From positions 1-53,119 of the forward strand of contig JAJDNF010000013.1 in NCBI GenBank assembly GCA_022340805.1: a stretch of DNA of 53,119 bases, written 5' to 3'. Below, piece by piece: positions 51,543-53,119 of the stretch. Positions within the stretch are counted from its first letter, which is position 1. Every line of letters starts with the position of its first letter. The notes under the pieces are model-generated. The model saw only the letters and a program-made list of their open reading frames with translations. It was not told the DNA's origin and did not search any database. The translations under genes were made by a program, and so were the position numbers. This DNA is from Chromatiaceae bacterium. GTDB lineage: Bacteria > Pseudomonadota > Gammaproteobacteria > Chromatiales > Chromatiaceae.

Positions 51543-52364
51543 TTGGCCGACACACAGACCCACGTCGCTACGCCGCAGCAGGAGGAGATGCCGTTTGCGG
51601 TCGTGCAGGGGCAGCCGCAGTACACCCTGCCCAAGGATCTGTACATCCCGCCGGACGCCCTCGAGGTCTTTCTCGATGCCTTCGAGGGACCGCTGGACCT
51701 GCTGCTGTACCTTATCCGCCGCCAGAATCTGGACATCCTGGATATCCCGATCGCGGATATTACCCGCCAGTACATGGAATATATCGAGCTGATGCAGGAC
51801 ATGCGCCTGGAGCTCGCGGCAGAATACCTGGTGATGGCAGCGATGCTGGCCGAGATCAAGTCGCGTATGCTGCTGCCGCGGCCGCAGTCTGACGACGAGG
51901 AGGAGCACGACCCGCGTGCCGAGCTGATCCGCCGGCTGCAGGAGTACGAACGTTTCAAGCAGGCGGCCGAGGACATCAACTCGCTTCCGCAGGTCGGACG
52001 TGACGTGTTTCCGGTGGTCGTCGAGGTGCCCTACAAACACATCGATCAGGCGCCGCCGGATGTGGAACTGAGAGAGGTGCTGCTGGCCTTGAAGGACGTA
52101 CTGCACCGTGCGGATATGTTCAGCAGTCATCACGTGGCGCGTGAACACCTGTCGCTGCGCGAGCGCATGAGCCGGGTCCTGGAGGCGGTATCCGGAGATC
52201 GCTTCACCCAGTTCACGGATCTTTTCGATATCAGCGAGGGGAGGCTGGGCGTCGTGGTGACCTTCATGGCGATACTCGAGCTGATCAAGCAGCAGCTCAT
52301 TGAACTGGTCCAGGGCGAGGCCTACGCCCCGATTCACGTCAGGGCGCGCGGGGGGGATGCATGA
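51543..52364 (+). CDS. scpA: Segregation and condensation protein A
   Basis: ScpA is the kleisin subunit that bridges the SMC dimer in chromosome condensation. It is 273 residues from the TTG start. The FLDAFEGPLDLLLYLIRRQNLDILDIPIADITRQY block is the N-terminal kleisin motif, and VVVTFMAILELIKQQLIEL lies in the C-terminal winged helix. The first 40 residues are a poorly conserved leader, so the start could be slightly different. It is coupled to scpB by an ATGA overlap. Confidence 0.94.
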   Translation: MADTQTHVATPQQEEMPFAVVQGQPQYTLPKDLYIPPDALEVFLDAFEGPLDLLLYLIRRQNLDILDIPIADITRQYMEYIELMQDMRLELAAEYLVMAAMLAEIKSRMLLPRPQSDDEEEHDPRAELIRRLQEYERFKQAAEDINSLPQVGRDVFPVVVEVPYKHIDQAPPDVELREVLLALKDVLHRADMFSSHHVAREHLSLRERMSRVLEAVSGDRFTQFTDLFDISEGRLGVVVTFMAILELIKQQLIELVQGEAYAPIHVRARGGDA

Positions 52365-53119
52365 CGCTCGCGGTGGAGCTCAAAAACATCGTCGAGGCGG
52401 CCCTGTTGGCCGCCGGACGACCGCTGTCCGTAGAGGCGATCCTGGCGCTGTTCAACGAGATCGAGTGCCCCGACAGGCAGGAGGTGCACGCCGCCCTGCA
52501 GGAACTGACTGAAGACTACCAGGGGCGCGGGATCGAGATTGCCGAGGTGTCCAGTGGCTGGCGCATCCAGGTGCGCGAGGCCTGTTCGCCCTGGGTCTCG
52601 CGCCTCTGGGAAGAACGCCCGGCGCGCTACTCGCGCGCGCTGATGGAGACTCTGGCATTGGTCGCGTATCGGCAGCCGATCACGCGCGGCGAGATTGAAG
52701 ACATCCGCGGCGTATCTGTCAGTACCAATATCATCAAGACCCTGATGGAGCGTGAATGGGTGCGGGTGGTGGGCCATCGCGACGTCCCGGGCAGGCCGTC
52801 GCTGTACGCCACGACGCGCGAGTTCCTCGACTACTTCGGGCTGAGATCGCTGGACGATCTGCCAACCCTGGCAGAGCTGCGTGATCTCGACGAAATCAAC
52901 CGTGAACTCGATCTCGACGACCCCGGACAGGCAGCGGAGGTCGCGCACGAGGGCGCTCCGGTAGAGCCCCTTGACCCGCAGGCGCCGCAAGACACACTTG
53001 CCGAAGCCGAAGCCGAAGCCGAAGCCGAAGCCGAAGCCGAAGCCGAAGCCGAAGCCGAAGCCGAAGCCGAAGCCGAAGCCGAAGCCGAAGCCGAAGCCGA
53101 AGCCGAAGCCAAAGCCACG
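52361..53119 (+). CDS. scpB: Segregation and condensation protein B, 3' end cut by the window
   Basis: ScpB is a dimer of winged-helix proteins that binds ScpA in the condensin complex. The first 190 residues are normal (VEAALLAAGRPLS; YSRALMETLALVAYRQPITRGEIEDIRGV; GHRDVPGRPSLYATT). The core is followed by an acidic tail that, from residue 214, becomes 18 Ala-Glu repeats, then AKAT at the window edge. The family core is normally about 180-200 residues, so the tail is an addition of unknown length. The ATG overlaps the scpA stop. Confidence 0.94.
   Translation, partial: MTLAVELKNIVEAALLAAGRPLSVEAILALFNEIECPDRQEVHAALQELTEDYQGRGIEIAEVSSGWRIQVREACSPWVSRLWEERPARYSRALMETLALVAYRQPITRGEIEDIRGVSVSTNIIKTLMEREWVRVVGHRDVPGRPSLYATTREFLDYFGLRSLDDLPTLAELRDLDEINRELDLDDPGQAAEVAHEGAPVEPLDPQAPQDTLAEAEAEAEAEAEAEAEAEAEAEAEAEAEAEAEAEAEAKAT
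53000..53107 (+). repeat. Hexanucleotide tandem repeat (GCCGAA)18 in scpB
   Basis: Eighteen perfect GCCGAA units in phase with scpB encode (Ala-Glu)18. The next unit is changed to GCCAAA. Units are identical at every base, with no third-position drift, which points to recent expansion by slippage rather than selection on protein alone. Changes in unit number would not shift the frame. Confidence 0.95.

Noticed and set aside
49862..51979. A 705-codon minus-strand open frame opposite the M50 protease, trpS and scpA
   Set aside because: Shadow of real genes; low-complexity start and no recognisable domain.

Overview
This window is a GC-rich, gene-dense chromosomal segment from a gammaproteobacterium, most likely a sulfur-oxidising member of or near the Chromatiales. 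Three things support this: (i) the gene order is the standard gammaproteobacterial one (tRNA-Leu-tig-clpP-clpX-lon-hupB-ppiD-fabI; mltD-yafS-rnhA-dnaQ; pyrG-kdsA-eno-ftsB-ispD; ispF-truD-surE-pcm-nlpD-rpoS; yciB-rnm-yciO-trpS-scpA-scpB); (ii) a secreted Gly/Tyr/Trp-rich protein looks like a sulfur globule protein; (iii) a cbb3 oxidase operon sits behind an FNR/Anr-type regulator gene. Almost all of the window is housekeeping sequence. There is no prophage, CRISPR array, transposase or rRNA.

Layout. 1-5.1 kb: the end of iscU, an orphan HAMP-GAF membrane sensor, prmB, an unknown small gene and hemN. 4.9-14.8 kb: tRNA-Leu, then the protein quality-control block (trigger factor, ClpP, ClpX, Lon), HU with two downstream tRNAs, the periplasmic chaperone PpiD and, on the other strand, fabI. 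lon has a convincing sigma-32 promoter. 14.9-21.5 kb: a four-gene peptide ABC importer of the Yej/Npp/Dpp class, with a binding protein that appears anchored at both ends. 21.7-25.4 kb: mltD, a YafS-like methyltransferase, rnhA and dnaQ; a 247-bp repeat lies between rnhA and dnaQ. 25.4-32.0 kb (minus strand): fnr, ccoN, ccoO, ccoQ, ccoP, a small membrane protein, ccoG and ccoH/fixH, with three FNR-type boxes. 32.1-32.6 kb: the sulfur globule-like gene. 32.9-37.8 kb: pyrG, kdsA, eno, ftsB, ispD. 37.8-45.1 kb: tatD-like, ispF, truD, smr, surE, pcm, yqaA-like, nlpD, rpoS and a small unknown gene. 45.2 kb: the second copy of the 247-bp repeat. 45.5-53.1 kb: a parvulin, yciI-like, yciB, an unknown gene, the PHP nuclease rnm, yciO, a site-2 protease, trpS, scpA and a truncated scpB ending in a hexanucleotide repeat.

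The most novel-looking items are (a) two directly oriented 247-bp elements with 19-bp terminal inverted repeats and an internal UUCG hairpin followed by a T run, which look like a non-autonomous (MITE-like) family. One copy abuts the dnaQ ribosome binding site, the other supplies part of the stop codon of a parvulin gene. (b) An 18-unit perfect GCCGAA tandem repeat encoding (Ala-Glu)18 at the C-terminus of ScpB. (c) The fnr-cco locus, where the stop codon of fnr lies inside an FNR-type box exactly 60 bp from a second one upstream of ccoN. No wholly new multi-gene system is evident.
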